Positions 26,944-36,118 of a stretch of DNA of 64,000 nt are shown piece after piece. The notes beneath the pieces are model-generated. The model saw only the letters and a program-made list of their open reading frames with translations, did not search any database and was not told the DNA's origin. The position numbers and the translations under genes were made by a program. The stretch is from Bremerella cremea (GTDB lineage Bacteria; Planctomycetota; Planctomycetia; Pirellulales; Pirellulaceae). The first letter of the stretch is position 1; every line of letters begins with the position of its first letter. Location of the stretch: contig NZ_QPEX01000030.1 of the NCBI RefSeq assembly GCF_003335505.1, positions 62,001-126,000 of the forward strand. Direction: 5' to 3'.

Positions 26944-27556
26944 GATATATTGTGAAATCACCTAAGTGGGTTATTCTCACCTTAGCAATCTGATAGATGA
27001 TTTGCAGTTGAAGAGCAGCGTTGGATTGCCCCTTCCGGTGGAGGGGGCTTGTCTGGCCTGAAGCAGCGGAAGCTCTTCGACGGCAGCTTAATAAGTGACT
27101 TCTCAACCCCTAGCTTTTGCCGCAATTCTCTGCTGGCTGACCGCTGATAATGACAAGCATCACCTGTTGCGTGTTTACCAATAACACGTTCTTGTGGTGA
27201 AGTTTACGGTTAGGAATCGGGGAAGTCCTTACCTCAATCGAAGTAGGTTGTGTGAAATAGTCTGCCGTAGATGTGACTTTGGTTGTGTCAGGGAAAATAC
27301 TTTCTTATAGTTGCGCAAAACCGTAGCTGTAAGGTAGAGAAGGTGAGTATAAATGATATTGCGGTGGCTTGGTTTTCGAGCTTGCCTAGGGCAACGTTCT
27401 AATTCCTGATCATCGGGAAGAATTGCCGAAGAGGCGCGGAGGGGGAGGATTCTCCGTGGCGATTCGACCGGCTCCTTTTGTTCTTCATAAGCAGAGGAGC
27501 TCATCCACATCTCAATTTTCTTTTTTTGTCTCTGGGAACAGAGAAGGAGACTGTAA
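26944..27556. other. Intergenic region upstream of second DUF1559 gene
   Basis: 613 bp with no convincing ORF. A perfect 6-bp hairpin CGTGTT/AACACG lies at 27170-27188. The last bases carry GAAGGAGA about 8 nt before the GTG at 27557. Nothing else is distinct. Confidence 0.4.
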
Positions 27557-28594
27557 GTGACACATTCCTCGTATGCCCGCCGAGGGTTTACCTTGGTGGA
27601 ATTGCTCGTCGTGATTGCGATCATCGGCGTCTTAATTGCCCTGCTGCTGCCGGCTGTGCAGCAAGCTCGTGAAGCTGCCCGTCGAATTCAGTGCAACAAT
27701 AACTTGAAGCAAATGGGTTTGGCAGTTCAGAACTATCACGATACCTATCGAGATAAGATCCCATTCAACACGATGGGAACTTCTGGCTCGAATCCATCGT
27801 TTTTTGTGCGATTGCTGCCGTTCATTGAGCAGACAGCTGCGTACAACCTGTTGGAATTCCCGGTTAACAATTTCGTCTCGACGACGACTTACAACGGCCA
27901 GTCGATTGCCAATGCGAACACGCTGTCAGCGTTGCGTGTGGATGGCTTCAAGTGCCCATCCAGCCCACTGCCGGAAACTTACACCGACTCGAACCTAAAC
28001 AATTTGGCGTTCCAGTTGACCAGCTACGTCGGCATTAGCGGCTCGTATATGCGTGGTGGTACGGCTCAGCCGTCGACCTTCCCGCCGACCACGCCAACCG
28101 GCACACCGAATTTCGGTAGCAATGGCGGCACCGTTTACAACGGCCTGATCGTGGGGGTTAGCCCTCCTGGTTCTAGTGTCTCGTCGCGACCTGTTGGGTT
28201 GTCGAGCATCACCGATGGGACTAGCAACACGATGTTGGTCAGTGAATGTGGTAACTACTACTACGATCAGAACCGTAATCGCCAGTCGCAAAACCTGCGT
28301 ACGGCTTATGGGCTTGGTTACGGTGGTACTTGGAGCAGTGCTTACTACAACACTAGCGGTACGGTTGCTCAGAACGTGACAACCATTAAGTACCCGATCA
28401 ACTATCCGTACAACAGCCAAGCTGGCTACACCAATCCTGGTGACGAAAACCTGCCATTGGTTTCGGCTCACCCAGGTGGCGTGATTGCTGCTTTTGCTGA
28501 CGGATCGTGCCACTTCCTATCGGAAACGATCAATTACTCGGTGCTGACCGGTCTGGCCGATCGTCAGGACGGAACCGTTCTGGGCGAATTCTAA
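27557..28594 (+). CDS. DUF1559 prepilin-like secreted protein (second copy)
   Basis: 345 residues from GTG 27557 with a GGAG ribosome site. The N-terminal signal [20 protein letters not shown] and the following [20 protein letters not shown] match the first copy almost exactly. The middle is rich in Ser/Thr/Asn/Gly/Tyr ([35 protein letters not shown]) and the end is [44 protein letters not shown]. The two copies in this window are separated by two other genes and are unlikely to be one operon. Terminator follows. Confidence 0.95.
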   Translation: MTHSSYARRGFTLVELLVVIAIIGVLIALLLPAVQQAREAARRIQCNNNLKQMGLAVQNYHDTYRDKIPFNTMGTSGSNPSFFVRLLPFIEQTAAYNLLEFPVNNFVSTTTYNGQSIANANTLSALRVDGFKCPSSPLPETYTDSNLNNLAFQLTSYVGISGSYMRGGTAQPSTFPPTTPTGTPNFGSNGGTVYNGLIVGVSPPGSSVSSRPVGLSSITDGTSNTMLVSECGNYYYDQNRNRQSQNLRTAYGLGYGGTWSSAYYNTSGTVAQNVTTIKYPINYPYNSQAGYTNPGDENLPLVSAHPGGVIAAFADGSCHFLSETINYSVLTGLADRQDGTVLGEF

Positions 28595-28628
28595 TCGCAG
28601 CAGAATGACTTGCATCGCATGAATAAAA

Positions 28629-28660
28629 GCGGGGACGCCCACCAGTGTCCCCGCATTTTT
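28629..28660. terminator. Bidirectional terminator between DUF1559 and M48 genes
   Basis: GCGGGGAC (28629-28636) pairs with GTCCCCGC (28647-28654). TTTTT follows on the plus strand and AAAA precedes it, so it serves both converging genes. Confidence 0.8.
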
Positions 28661-28690
28661 ATGCGCGGTGTTCGAAAAGCATCGCCGTTA

Positions 28691-30592
28691 TTACGTCTCT
28701 AGTGAGAAGCGGTCTTCATCCGGCGACATCGGTTCCGGCTCTTTCAAGCTTTTCTGGTAGGCGATCGCACTGACCGCTCGTCCGTAATAGTTTTCCAGCG
28801 TGCCCATGACTTCTTGTTGTTCGCTCTGGGTTTTGCTCAGCGGCAGCTTGATCGTCTTGCTCTTGCCGTTTCGTTTCACGACGAGATCGAGTCGGGCTCC
28901 CCACTGATTCTCGAAAGTCATCGATTCGATTTCACGGTAGTAGATAGGTGCATCCCAGTCTTCATAGGTGACTTTCTCGAAGTCGAACGAGACCGGGCGA
29001 TTTTTGGCGGCGGTGAGCGTGAGAGGAGGGAAGAACTTTTCGACGAGCTCTTGTTCTTGCTGGTTTGAAGGGATGTAGCGGAAGGCCAGAATGTTTTCGT
29101 GGAACTGACGGAACTGCTCTTCATAGGCTGTCCACTGTTCTCGTTCGAGCAGTTCCGCGTCATCGATTTTTTGGAACCAGTTGCCGATCGATTCGTCGTA
29201 AAGGACACTGCGCATCGCGTCAGGAGTCGCGCGAAAACCGATCGCTTCCAGTCGCTGTTTAAGTGGCGGGTGCGAATCGAACGGGTGAGCGGTGGCTAGT
29301 TCGCCGACGTTGTGTTTGTCGACGAATGAATTGGTATAAGCCAGAAAGCCGCCGTCGATCCGTTCCGACAAATTGACCTGTTCGTGGACTTCTTCCGCTT
29401 CAAAGAATTCCTTTTCAAGCTCGGCACGGTATTGGGAGTAAGCGGTGATTCGCAATAAGGCATGCGCCATGTCGTGGGACGAGGTTGCCTCGGCAGCCAG
29501 GCGGTCGGCACGGAACTCGCGTTGCCGGCTGAGGCTGCCAAGCGAGATTTCGTACAACGCACGAAACATGACCGCAAAGTAGAAAACGGGACGCGACACG
29601 CCACCTTCGTACAGCCCTTGCAGGAAATGATCGTAGCGAGCCAGGAGCGGGGCGATTCGTTGGGAGTAAAGGGTGTCATTGCCGCTGAAATGCGCCAGTT
29701 CGTGTAGCAGCACGGCGTCGGCTTCCTGCCCAGGCAACTTCTTTAAAAGCGATAAGCTAACAAACAAGTTGCGACCCGTGAGCGTTTGAACTTGTTCGTG
29801 CTTGTCTTGCACTTTGACCGGCAGTTGCGTGACAAAGAAGTTGTCGTCGATGCCAGCAATCACATGATCGGGCGGAGCCGTTTGCATCTTGCTGCTGAGT
29901 TGCTCTAGGTCGTACCAAAGCTGCGGCGCCATTTCGCGCGTGAGGATCTCTCCTTGAACGACAAAGTCGTCGTTGGGTCGTTTAAAGATCGCGGCTATCA
30001 CCACCCCAATTGCCCCCAACGCGATAATCGCGAATAGAAGGAGAACTTTGATGATGTAAACACTGAAGAAGAAAGCGGGAATCCAGAACGAGAGCGAGAA
30101 GACGAGCAGCCCTTGGGCGATGACTTCTAGCGTGCAAAATAAACGCAGCGAATGCCAACCAACCCATAAGCTGCGGTACTGCATCGCTTGCGATTGCAGA
30201 GAAAGAGCGACGCCAATACCGGTCAGCACAAACGCGGCAATGCCTGCCCAGATGCACAGCCACGAGATGCGCACCGCCCAGGCCAGCGAATATTGTTCGA
30301 TGAGATACTGCGTGTCTTGAAGCTCGCGCCACTCGGCCGCGCCAGGCTGGTTACTAACAATCAGACGCGACGGGGGAAACGTCTCGTAAAAGGCGATTAA
30401 ACCCCCTTTCTCTTCCGGTGTTAGCTGCTGATCGTTGCGAATATCTGCTTTCGCCGCTTCCAGGAACTGCTGATCATAAGTCGATTGAATGTACGTGTAA
30501 AAAACAAGACAACCAATCGGAATCAAAAACAAAGCCAAAGCTGGGTAGATATAGGTCTTGGCGAACCCAAGCTTACTGAAGTTTTCAGACAT
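28691..30592 (-). CDS. M48-family membrane metallopeptidase
   Basis: 633 residues. Helices at about 15-33, 107-132, 148-172 and 175-202 anchor a cytoplasmic zinc peptidase. The site is LLHELAHF (His297, Glu298, His301), and REFRAD near residue 359 supplies the third ligand Glu, as in HtpX/Ste24 relatives. The C-terminal 160 residues beyond the peptidase have no known motif. HtpX-like enzymes degrade misfolded membrane proteins. It is transcribed alone on the minus strand and shares the terminator with the DUF1559 gene. Confidence 0.88.
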   Translation of the reverse strand: MSENFSKLGFAKTYIYPALALFLIPIGCLVFYTYIQSTYDQQFLEAAKADIRNDQQLTPEEKGGLIAFYETFPPSRLIVSNQPGAAEWRELQDTQYLIEQYSLAWAVRISWLCIWAGIAAFVLTGIGVALSLQSQAMQYRSLWVGWHSLRLFCTLEVIAQGLLVFSLSFWIPAFFFSVYIIKVLLLFAIIALGAIGVVIAAIFKRPNDDFVVQGEILTREMAPQLWYDLEQLSSKMQTAPPDHVIAGIDDNFFVTQLPVKVQDKHEQVQTLTGRNLFVSLSLLKKLPGQEADAVLLHELAHFSGNDTLYSQRIAPLLARYDHFLQGLYEGGVSRPVFYFAVMFRALYEISLGSLSRQREFRADRLAAEATSSHDMAHALLRITAYSQYRAELEKEFFEAEEVHEQVNLSERIDGGFLAYTNSFVDKHNVGELATAHPFDSHPPLKQRLEAIGFRATPDAMRSVLYDESIGNWFQKIDDAELLEREQWTAYEEQFRQFHENILAFRYIPSNQQEQELVEKFFPPLTLTAAKNRPVSFDFEKVTYEDWDAPIYYREIESMTFENQWGARLDLVVKRNGKSKTIKLPLSKTQSEQQEVMGTLENYYGRAVSAIAYQKSLKEPEPMSPDEDRFSLET

Positions 30593-30752
30593 GACGTGGC
30601 ATGCTCGCTATTAGGCCCAGGGCGGACAATGAGAAGGAAGAGAATCGCATCGCAGGAAATCGATGTTTCCGCTGTGCAGTATGAGAAAATCTGAGCCGCC
30701 AAGCAAGCAAAAGAGAAGCAAACCGCCAGCGGGTTTGTGCTCCCCCATAAAG

Positions 30753-30785
30753 AAAGCCACAGCCGATTGTGCCGGCAGTGGCTTT
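30753..30785 (-). terminator. Terminator of the blaR1-like gene
   Basis: AAAGCCACAGCCG (30753-30765) pairs with CGGCAGTGGCTTT (30773-30785) with one mismatch. On the minus strand it is followed by CTTTATGG, a short T run. Confidence 0.7.
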
Positions 30786-30816
30786 GGTTGCGTGCAATTT
30801 TTAAGAGAGGTACTTT

Positions 30817-33606
30817 TTATTGGGGAAACGCTTTTCCATCGTTACGAATAAGCATCAAGTGCCAGATTTCAGGATCGACCGTGTTAGTCAGGGCAGTAAC
30901 GGAGCCATCGCTCCTAGCGGCGAGGAAGATACCAGGATGAAAACCGCCCAGTTTCGCGACGTCGGCTTCTGCTAAAGGGAGGTCTTCTGGCTTGGTCCAG
31001 GGGACATCCTTTTTGGTTTGAATCAGCAAGATGGTATTGGCTAGTCCATCGGGGAAGTCGTTGTACGTCGGGTTATCCCCAATGCTGGTTGGCCTCGGTG
31101 GTGTCTGGGCACCGTTCGCCTTCGCAGCCTTCAAGTCGACTGGCGCCAGGGCCGTGTTGGGGCCGGTTACGGCAAAGAAGGAAGTTGAAGTTCGGTCGGG
31201 GGAGCCGCTCGCGCCAAATATCGGTGGCATTTGAGCAATCAGCTTACGATTCGCTTCGCTATCCCATGGTTCATCTTTGCGGTATTGCTCGTACAGATCT
31301 TGCTTTCCTAGGTAGGGCAATAGTTCAACCCGCCACGAACGTTTCTGCCCACTTTCAGCATCCACCACAACCGCTTGGGGGAAATGCCCGTAAGTGTCGT
31401 GGTAGTTGTAAAAGGCAAGTGCCAGTTGGCGAAGACTGTTCACGTCGGCCATCCGCTGGGCAGCCAAGCGGGCCTGGTGCATGGCAGGCAGAAAGGTGGC
31501 CAGCAGTTGTTCGCTGGTCATGCCGGTCGAGCCTGTAACGACCACGTTAGTCCCTTGCGTTTCTATTTTTGTCGTCTGTAAAAGATTGCCAGCAAGGTCT
31601 ATCAGTTGCTTAATATGTGCCGCATCAGGAGCCGATTCGGCCAGTTTGGTGAACTGATCGGTGGCGAGAAGGTTTTGAATCAGCGTTCGCATCGAGGTAA
31701 GCGTTGCTTCAGCCTGCTTCGCTTCCTCTAGGGTGGTGAACTCGCCGGTTGCTCGTAGGGATGCTTTCTTGTTGGCGTCCTGAGGGACAAGTTCTATGCT
31801 CCAGCGTTTGGCGGTCTTGGTAAGGGGAGCAATCATCAACTGGTTCGGCGAATTGGCAAAGCCTGGTTGCGAGAGCAGCCGTTTGCCAAAAGTGGGCCAA
31901 TCCACGGAAACACGCAGCGGGGAATCACTGGCAGAAAGGTGTTTGGACAGTGAATCGCGTGTTTTTGAATCGGTGCGATTGAATTCGGAAATTCGTTTGA
32001 GAACTTCGACATCGGTGCTCTGATAGTAGGCGTACTCCGTGGCAAGAACATAGCTATCGCCTTTCTCGAAAATCGCACCTGCTGTGACGGAATCACTCAG
32101 GGATGGTAGTGGTTTGCCGAGATGTTTGACGTCGTTTTCGGTCAGGTCTTGCTTAAGACGCACTATCGTAACGCGGGTTGGTGGACCACTGGCGTTCAGT
32201 TTTTCTACGTACAGAACCGATTCGACTTGGTTCGTAGGAAAGAGGGTGACTTGTTGCTGAAGAATATCGCCGAACGACGTTTCTGAAGTTCGGTTGATGC
32301 CGTCAGGCGGCGAAAGCATTTCTGCGACTTGGGGCATCTGCATCAGCTCTGCCAGTTTGATTTCGATCGCTAATTCGGCCAGGTCGTTGGGCAGGAGTTC
32401 GGCCAACGAGCGTGGGGTTCGCACCTGGGACTGCGGTGGTACTGCTTCCTTTTCGGCGGTGTTCTCTGGCGGCTGAGCCGAAAGAGGGCGGAGGCCGCCT
32501 ACGGCCAAAGCGGCAACCAGTAACAAGGCCAGCGAGCCGAACTGGAGAGCTCGCTCGGTGGCTTGAGAGAAGTGACGGGGGACTTCACGTAACATTTCGA
32601 GTCTCCTGAGAAACATGGAGCGAGAAGGGAGAAAAGCCAAGGTCGACCAAGCCGGGGCAGGCGGAGCTTGACGCAGAGCCAACGTAGCCAGGCTTTGCAG
32701 ATAGCTCTCGCGATCCCCTAGCCAATCGCAGGCCAGTTTGTCGGCGGCCAGTTCTTGTTCGAGGGTGTATCGTCGCGACAAAGCGAACGCCAAAGGGTTA
32801 TAGAAATGAAGTGCCTGCAACAGCACGGCGATGGCCCGCCACCAACCATCGCGGCGAGTGATATGCGCGAGTTCGTGGGCCAGCACGGCATCGCGCTGAG
32901 CGCCATTCCACTGCGAAAATTCCGCTGGCAGAAGGATCGTAAAGCGTCGCCAGCCGACGACTGCTGGAGTTTGCAGGCGATCAATCACAGCCAGCTTCAA
33001 CGGGGCTTGGATTCCGCTGGGGGAACTCAATCGCGCCAAGCGGGTTTGCATATCGACATCGTCGCAGGGGCGGCTACGACGTTCCAACAGCTTCAATGCC
33101 CACAGCCCCCCTGCGATGCGTACCACTGCCAACAACTGCGCCGTGATAAGAATCGCTGTGAACCAAAGCATCCAGCTGGCCGAGCGAGGCGTTGGTTGGG
33201 GCTGAGCGGCTTGAGGCTCTAGCGCTGGTAGTTCGGTTGGGACGAACCAATCTGTTAAACGTTGCCACTGTATGGCCAGGGGCTCGGCGGTTGTTGGCGT
33301 GGCGTTGGCCGGCTCGGTAATTGTAGGTGCTGTTTCGACTGCTTGAGGTTTCTGCAACAAGCTGTCTTCCCTAACGGCAGACTGCGACGGGGAAGCCACT
33401 TCGGGCGAAGGAACCAGCCAGCCGCGGCCAGGAATAACGCCGGCCATCAGAACGATCCCCATCGCCGCGAGGCCGGACAACGCTAGCCGGCCACGCGTGT
33501 CAGGCAAAGAACGCGCCAGGGGGAACAGTAGCACGATGGCGATCAACCCGACAACACTGCACTGCAGGACGATCCACAAGAGCCAAAGGGCAATCTGAGC
33601 GAACAT
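30817..33606 (-). CDS. BlaR1/MecR1-type M56 membrane peptidase with C-terminal DUF1559-like module
   Basis: 929 residues. Helices at about 7-30, 41-60, 143-170 and 355-375 surround the M56 peptidase site HELAH (residues 244-248), with EQELAADKLA (Glu285) as third ligand. In BlaR1 this peptidase is cytoplasmic and triggers cleavage of BlaI. In place of a penicillin-binding sensor, the roughly 550-residue part beyond the last helix contains a 300-residue middle region and, from about residue 720, a DUF1559-like module: NSLRQLALAFYNYHDTYGHFPQAVVVDAESGQKRSWRVELLPYLG...LYEQYRKDEPWDSEANRKLI and TILLIQTKKDVPWTKPEDL. The signal sensed is unknown. The blaI gene lies 11 bp upstream. Confidence 0.88.
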   Translation of the reverse strand: MFAQIALWLLWIVLQCSVVGLIAIVLLFPLARSLPDTRGRLALSGLAAMGIVLMAGVIPGRGWLVPSPEVASPSQSAVREDSLLQKPQAVETAPTITEPANATPTTAEPLAIQWQRLTDWFVPTELPALEPQAAQPQPTPRSASWMLWFTAILITAQLLAVVRIAGGLWALKLLERRSRPCDDVDMQTRLARLSSPSGIQAPLKLAVIDRLQTPAVVGWRRFTILLPAEFSQWNGAQRDAVLAHELAHITRRDGWWRAIAVLLQALHFYNPLAFALSRRYTLEQELAADKLACDWLGDRESYLQSLATLALRQAPPAPAWSTLAFLPSRSMFLRRLEMLREVPRHFSQATERALQFGSLALLLVAALAVGGLRPLSAQPPENTAEKEAVPPQSQVRTPRSLAELLPNDLAELAIEIKLAELMQMPQVAEMLSPPDGINRTSETSFGDILQQQVTLFPTNQVESVLYVEKLNASGPPTRVTIVRLKQDLTENDVKHLGKPLPSLSDSVTAGAIFEKGDSYVLATEYAYYQSTDVEVLKRISEFNRTDSKTRDSLSKHLSASDSPLRVSVDWPTFGKRLLSQPGFANSPNQLMIAPLTKTAKRWSIELVPQDANKKASLRATGEFTTLEEAKQAEATLTSMRTLIQNLLATDQFTKLAESAPDAAHIKQLIDLAGNLLQTTKIETQGTNVVVTGSTGMTSEQLLATFLPAMHQARLAAQRMADVNSLRQLALAFYNYHDTYGHFPQAVVVDAESGQKRSWRVELLPYLGKQDLYEQYRKDEPWDSEANRKLIAQMPPIFGASGSPDRTSTSFFAVTGPNTALAPVDLKAAKANGAQTPPRPTSIGDNPTYNDFPDGLANTILLIQTKKDVPWTKPEDLPLAEADVAKLGGFHPGIFLAARSDGSVTALTNTVDPEIWHLMLIRNDGKAFPQ

Positions 33607-33617
33607 GGGGAAGAACC

Positions 33618-34052
33618 TTACGAAGAGCGGGGTGGTTTGCGTTTCGACTTACCGGGCTGCTGCGGCGGCCCTGAGGTCCGTTGTTCAAGGAGGGCCTCGA
33701 TTAGCTTCTTTTCTTTTGCTGACATTTGGCCAGGAGCGAACAGCCGGGTCAGTAGTGCCTCGCGGCTACCGCCAAAGACACGTTCGATCAGGTCCGAGAT
33801 AAGCCGGCCGCTGACCTCCGAAAACGAACGTACCGCTTGAAACTGGTAAGGGCGCTGGTCAGTGACTTGTTCCAGAAATCCTTTTTCTTCGAGGATCTTC
33901 ACCAGCGTACTGACGGTGGTATAAGCCAGCGGGCGGCCAGCGTCCTCCAGGGTTTGCTGAACTTCTGCTACGCCACAGGCATCTTGCTGCCAGAAGACGT
34001 GCATGATCTCGAGTTCCCGCTCGGTTAATTCTTTGGCTTTAGGGCGTGCCAC
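33618..34052 (-). CDS. blaI: BlaI/MecI/CopY-family repressor
   Basis: 144 residues. The winged helix ELTERELEIMHVFWQQDACGVAEVQQTLEDAGRPLAYTTVSTLVKILEEKGFLE is a textbook BlaI domain, and the C-terminal FGGSREALLTRLFAPGQMSAKEKKLIEALLEQ is the dimerisation part. BlaI proteins bind as dimers and are inactivated by cleavage through the partner peptidase encoded 11 bp downstream. A likely operator is the 15-bp inverted repeat at 34075-34148, just before the start. Confidence 0.92.
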   Translation of the reverse strand: MARPKAKELTERELEIMHVFWQQDACGVAEVQQTLEDAGRPLAYTTVSTLVKILEEKGFLEQVTDQRPYQFQAVRSFSEVSGRLISDLIERVFGGSREALLTRLFAPGQMSAKEKKLIEALLEQRTSGPPQQPGKSKRKPPRSS

Positions 34053-34074
34053 TTGGGTCTCCTTGTGTCACGTG

Positions 34075-34148
34075 TTTTTGGTTTCTTAGTTTTGGTTTTA
34101 TAGAAAAGATGGCTGGCATGCAATGGAATTATTCTAAGAAACCAAAAA
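34075..34148. promoter_or_regulatory. 15-bp perfect inverted repeat upstream of blaI
   Basis: TTTTTGGTTTCTTAG (34075-34089) and CTAAGAAACCAAAAA (34134-34148) are exact reverse complements, 44 nt apart. It lies between blaI (start 34052) and the gene ending at 34253. A further TTTTGGTTTTA (34090-34100) extends the left side, giving repeated TTTTGGTTT blocks. It may be a pair of operator half-sites, or a terminator-like hairpin for the upstream gene. Confidence 0.6.
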
Positions 34149-34252
34149 TAGATGGGCAGCCGGCCACGCAGCAGCCAACAGGCGGCTGAAGCGTGCCGCC
34201 TGGGAAGCAGAAGCAGAAGAGAACGCGCGGCCGCTAAGCTAAGTCAAAACGA

Positions 34253-35974
34253 TTACTTGGCTCGTTTAAGCGGGCGGTATTGCTCTGGGATTTTTACTCG
34301 CTTGCCGTCGGCTTTGAGAAGGATGTTTTGCCAGCTTTCCGGGGAGAAGTCTTTAAGCAGGATCCAGGTGCGATTGTCGGCTGTTCCCACTAACACCTGA
34401 TCGTTGTTCCAGATGCCGAGTTTATTCAGATCGATTGTGTCCTCGAAATTCAAATCTTCTGGCATGGTCCAGGGGATATTGCGATCGGCACTGACAATCA
34501 AAACGGTTTCAGAGCGAGGGTCTGTTATTTGATCTCGGTTTGGTTCTTCATCATCGAATGGAGTTCCTTCGCCCAGCACATAATAGAAGCTGGCCGCATG
34601 GGGATCGGTTTCCCAACTGCTAGAGAAAACCGAGACCGAGGCATCGAGAAGTTTCAAGTTCGCCTCGCTATTCCAAGGCTCGTCCTTGCGGTATTGCTCG
34701 TAGAGATCCTTGAGATCGTCATCCTGCATGAGCTTGAGCAGCTCGACACGCCAGGACCGCGCATGGCCTGACTCTTCATCGAAAATCACCGAGGGTGGGT
34801 AGTGGCCATGAATTAGATGATAGATTTCCAATGCCGAGAGAACCTTTCGAAGGCGAAACAAGTCGTTCGACCTGGCAGTTACTTGAGGCATTTTGTTCCA
34901 GATGTTGACGAGTGTATCGTAGAGGTCTGGATCGCACTTGGTTTGAATGACGCAGTCGTTGCCGTTGACTTCGACCTGAGCATTTTCCAAGAGCTGTTTA
35001 AGAGCCAATACCAAATGGGGCCAGTTCTCGACGGCTGGTGAATCGAATGTCGGGGGGAGTTTGGTGTCTTCCAGGTAGAGCTCAAAAAAGGAGTCGAGCA
35101 TGGCTTTGCCCATTTTGTATTTTAGTGACGCATCTTTGGCAGCCTCAGCTGAATTGAATTGTCCTTCTAATTTCAGCAATAAAGAGTGGTCGTCAGCGAC
35201 GCTTGCTTGAAAGACAAGTTGAGTAATGGTGCGATCCAGCGAGCCGATAATTTTGAGGATAGGATCTTCCGATATTTGCTCGTCAGAAATCACTTGCTCT
35301 TCTTGGTCCGGCCGCTTTCTTTGGGCATAGCGGAAGATAAAGTTAGATTCGGAAAACAGGCTTGCACCTGACTTGCGTCTATTAATTGGCTTGTCTTGAA
35401 ATTCGACAAAAGTGTCCATGTGCTCCTGACTGCTGGCGATCACGATCCGGTTGGGAGCAATCATTCTCGCTAAACGGCCTCCTCCGAAAGGCTTTATTTC
35501 GAAGGTGTTTGTGAGATCAAGATCGGGGGCCAACTCATGAGTTTTTTTGAGCTCTGCCACATCAATGTTACGAACCGTTTGAATGAGGAGCAGGCTAGGA
35601 GCACCGTACCGGTAATCGGCTGCATTCGCCCATAAGAGTTTCTGAATCGATCCTAAGGGGACGAGGACTGCTTGGTCTGTGATATTGCGGTTTAACCCAG
35701 GAGGAAATTCCATCGGTTTGGCATGAGGACCAAGTGGACCTGGCTCTTGATTACGCTGATTTAGCTCGTGCAACAAACTAAAATTCGCTTCGCCAACCAT
35801 GTAACAAAGATCGAGCGGGACGACCTCTGCCAGCGTTGGAAACTCACTTGTTGCTTGCTCAGCCAGGGCAGACGTAGGCAATAAACTCAATAAGGTGGCC
35901 AATCCCATTAGGGTTGGCAGCAAGTAGAGACGTAACGAGGAGAAGCGTGAGGCGGTGAAAGACTGGCAAAGCAT
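34253..35974 (-). CDS. Secreted protein sharing the DUF1559-like module of the BlaR1 homologue
   Basis: 573 residues. A signal peptide (LYLLPTLMGLATLLSLLPTSALA) is followed by a 300-residue region with EFPTLAEVVPLDLCYMVGEAN, recalling LAELLPNDLAELAIEIKLAEL in the neighbouring BlaR1-like protein. The C-terminal 200 residues match that protein closely: LSALEIYHLIHGHYPPSVIFDEESGHARSWRVELL...LYEQYRKDEPWNSEANLKLL...RNIPWTMPEDLNF. No peptidase motif is present. It lies 200 bp upstream of blaI in the same direction, with the inverted repeat between. It could be a soluble partner or competitor of the receptor; that is inference. Confidence 0.7.
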   Translation of the reverse strand: MLCQSFTASRFSSLRLYLLPTLMGLATLLSLLPTSALAEQATSEFPTLAEVVPLDLCYMVGEANFSLLHELNQRNQEPGPLGPHAKPMEFPPGLNRNITDQAVLVPLGSIQKLLWANAADYRYGAPSLLLIQTVRNIDVAELKKTHELAPDLDLTNTFEIKPFGGGRLARMIAPNRIVIASSQEHMDTFVEFQDKPINRRKSGASLFSESNFIFRYAQRKRPDQEEQVISDEQISEDPILKIIGSLDRTITQLVFQASVADDHSLLLKLEGQFNSAEAAKDASLKYKMGKAMLDSFFELYLEDTKLPPTFDSPAVENWPHLVLALKQLLENAQVEVNGNDCVIQTKCDPDLYDTLVNIWNKMPQVTARSNDLFRLRKVLSALEIYHLIHGHYPPSVIFDEESGHARSWRVELLKLMQDDDLKDLYEQYRKDEPWNSEANLKLLDASVSVFSSSWETDPHAASFYYVLGEGTPFDDEEPNRDQITDPRSETVLIVSADRNIPWTMPEDLNFEDTIDLNKLGIWNNDQVLVGTADNRTWILLKDFSPESWQNILLKADGKRVKIPEQYRPLKRAK

Positions 35975-36050
35975 CGTGATGTCGCATCTAGGTTAAAGGC
36001 AGGTGATTTTCCCCCTAATGTGCCTGGATGTCAGTGTGATCGCAAGAAAA

Positions 36051-36085
36051 AAATCAACCGAAAATAAGCTGCTTTCGGTTGATTT
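36051..36085 (-). terminator. Terminator of the chemoreceptor gene
   Basis: AAATCAACCGAAA (36051-36063) pairs perfectly over 13 bp with TTTCGGTTGATTT (36073-36085). On the minus strand it runs on into T's. It ends the RedB-MCP pair. Confidence 0.85.
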
Positions 36086-36118
36086 AGGTCAGTCGAACAG
36101 AGCCGTGGAGTTGGTTCC

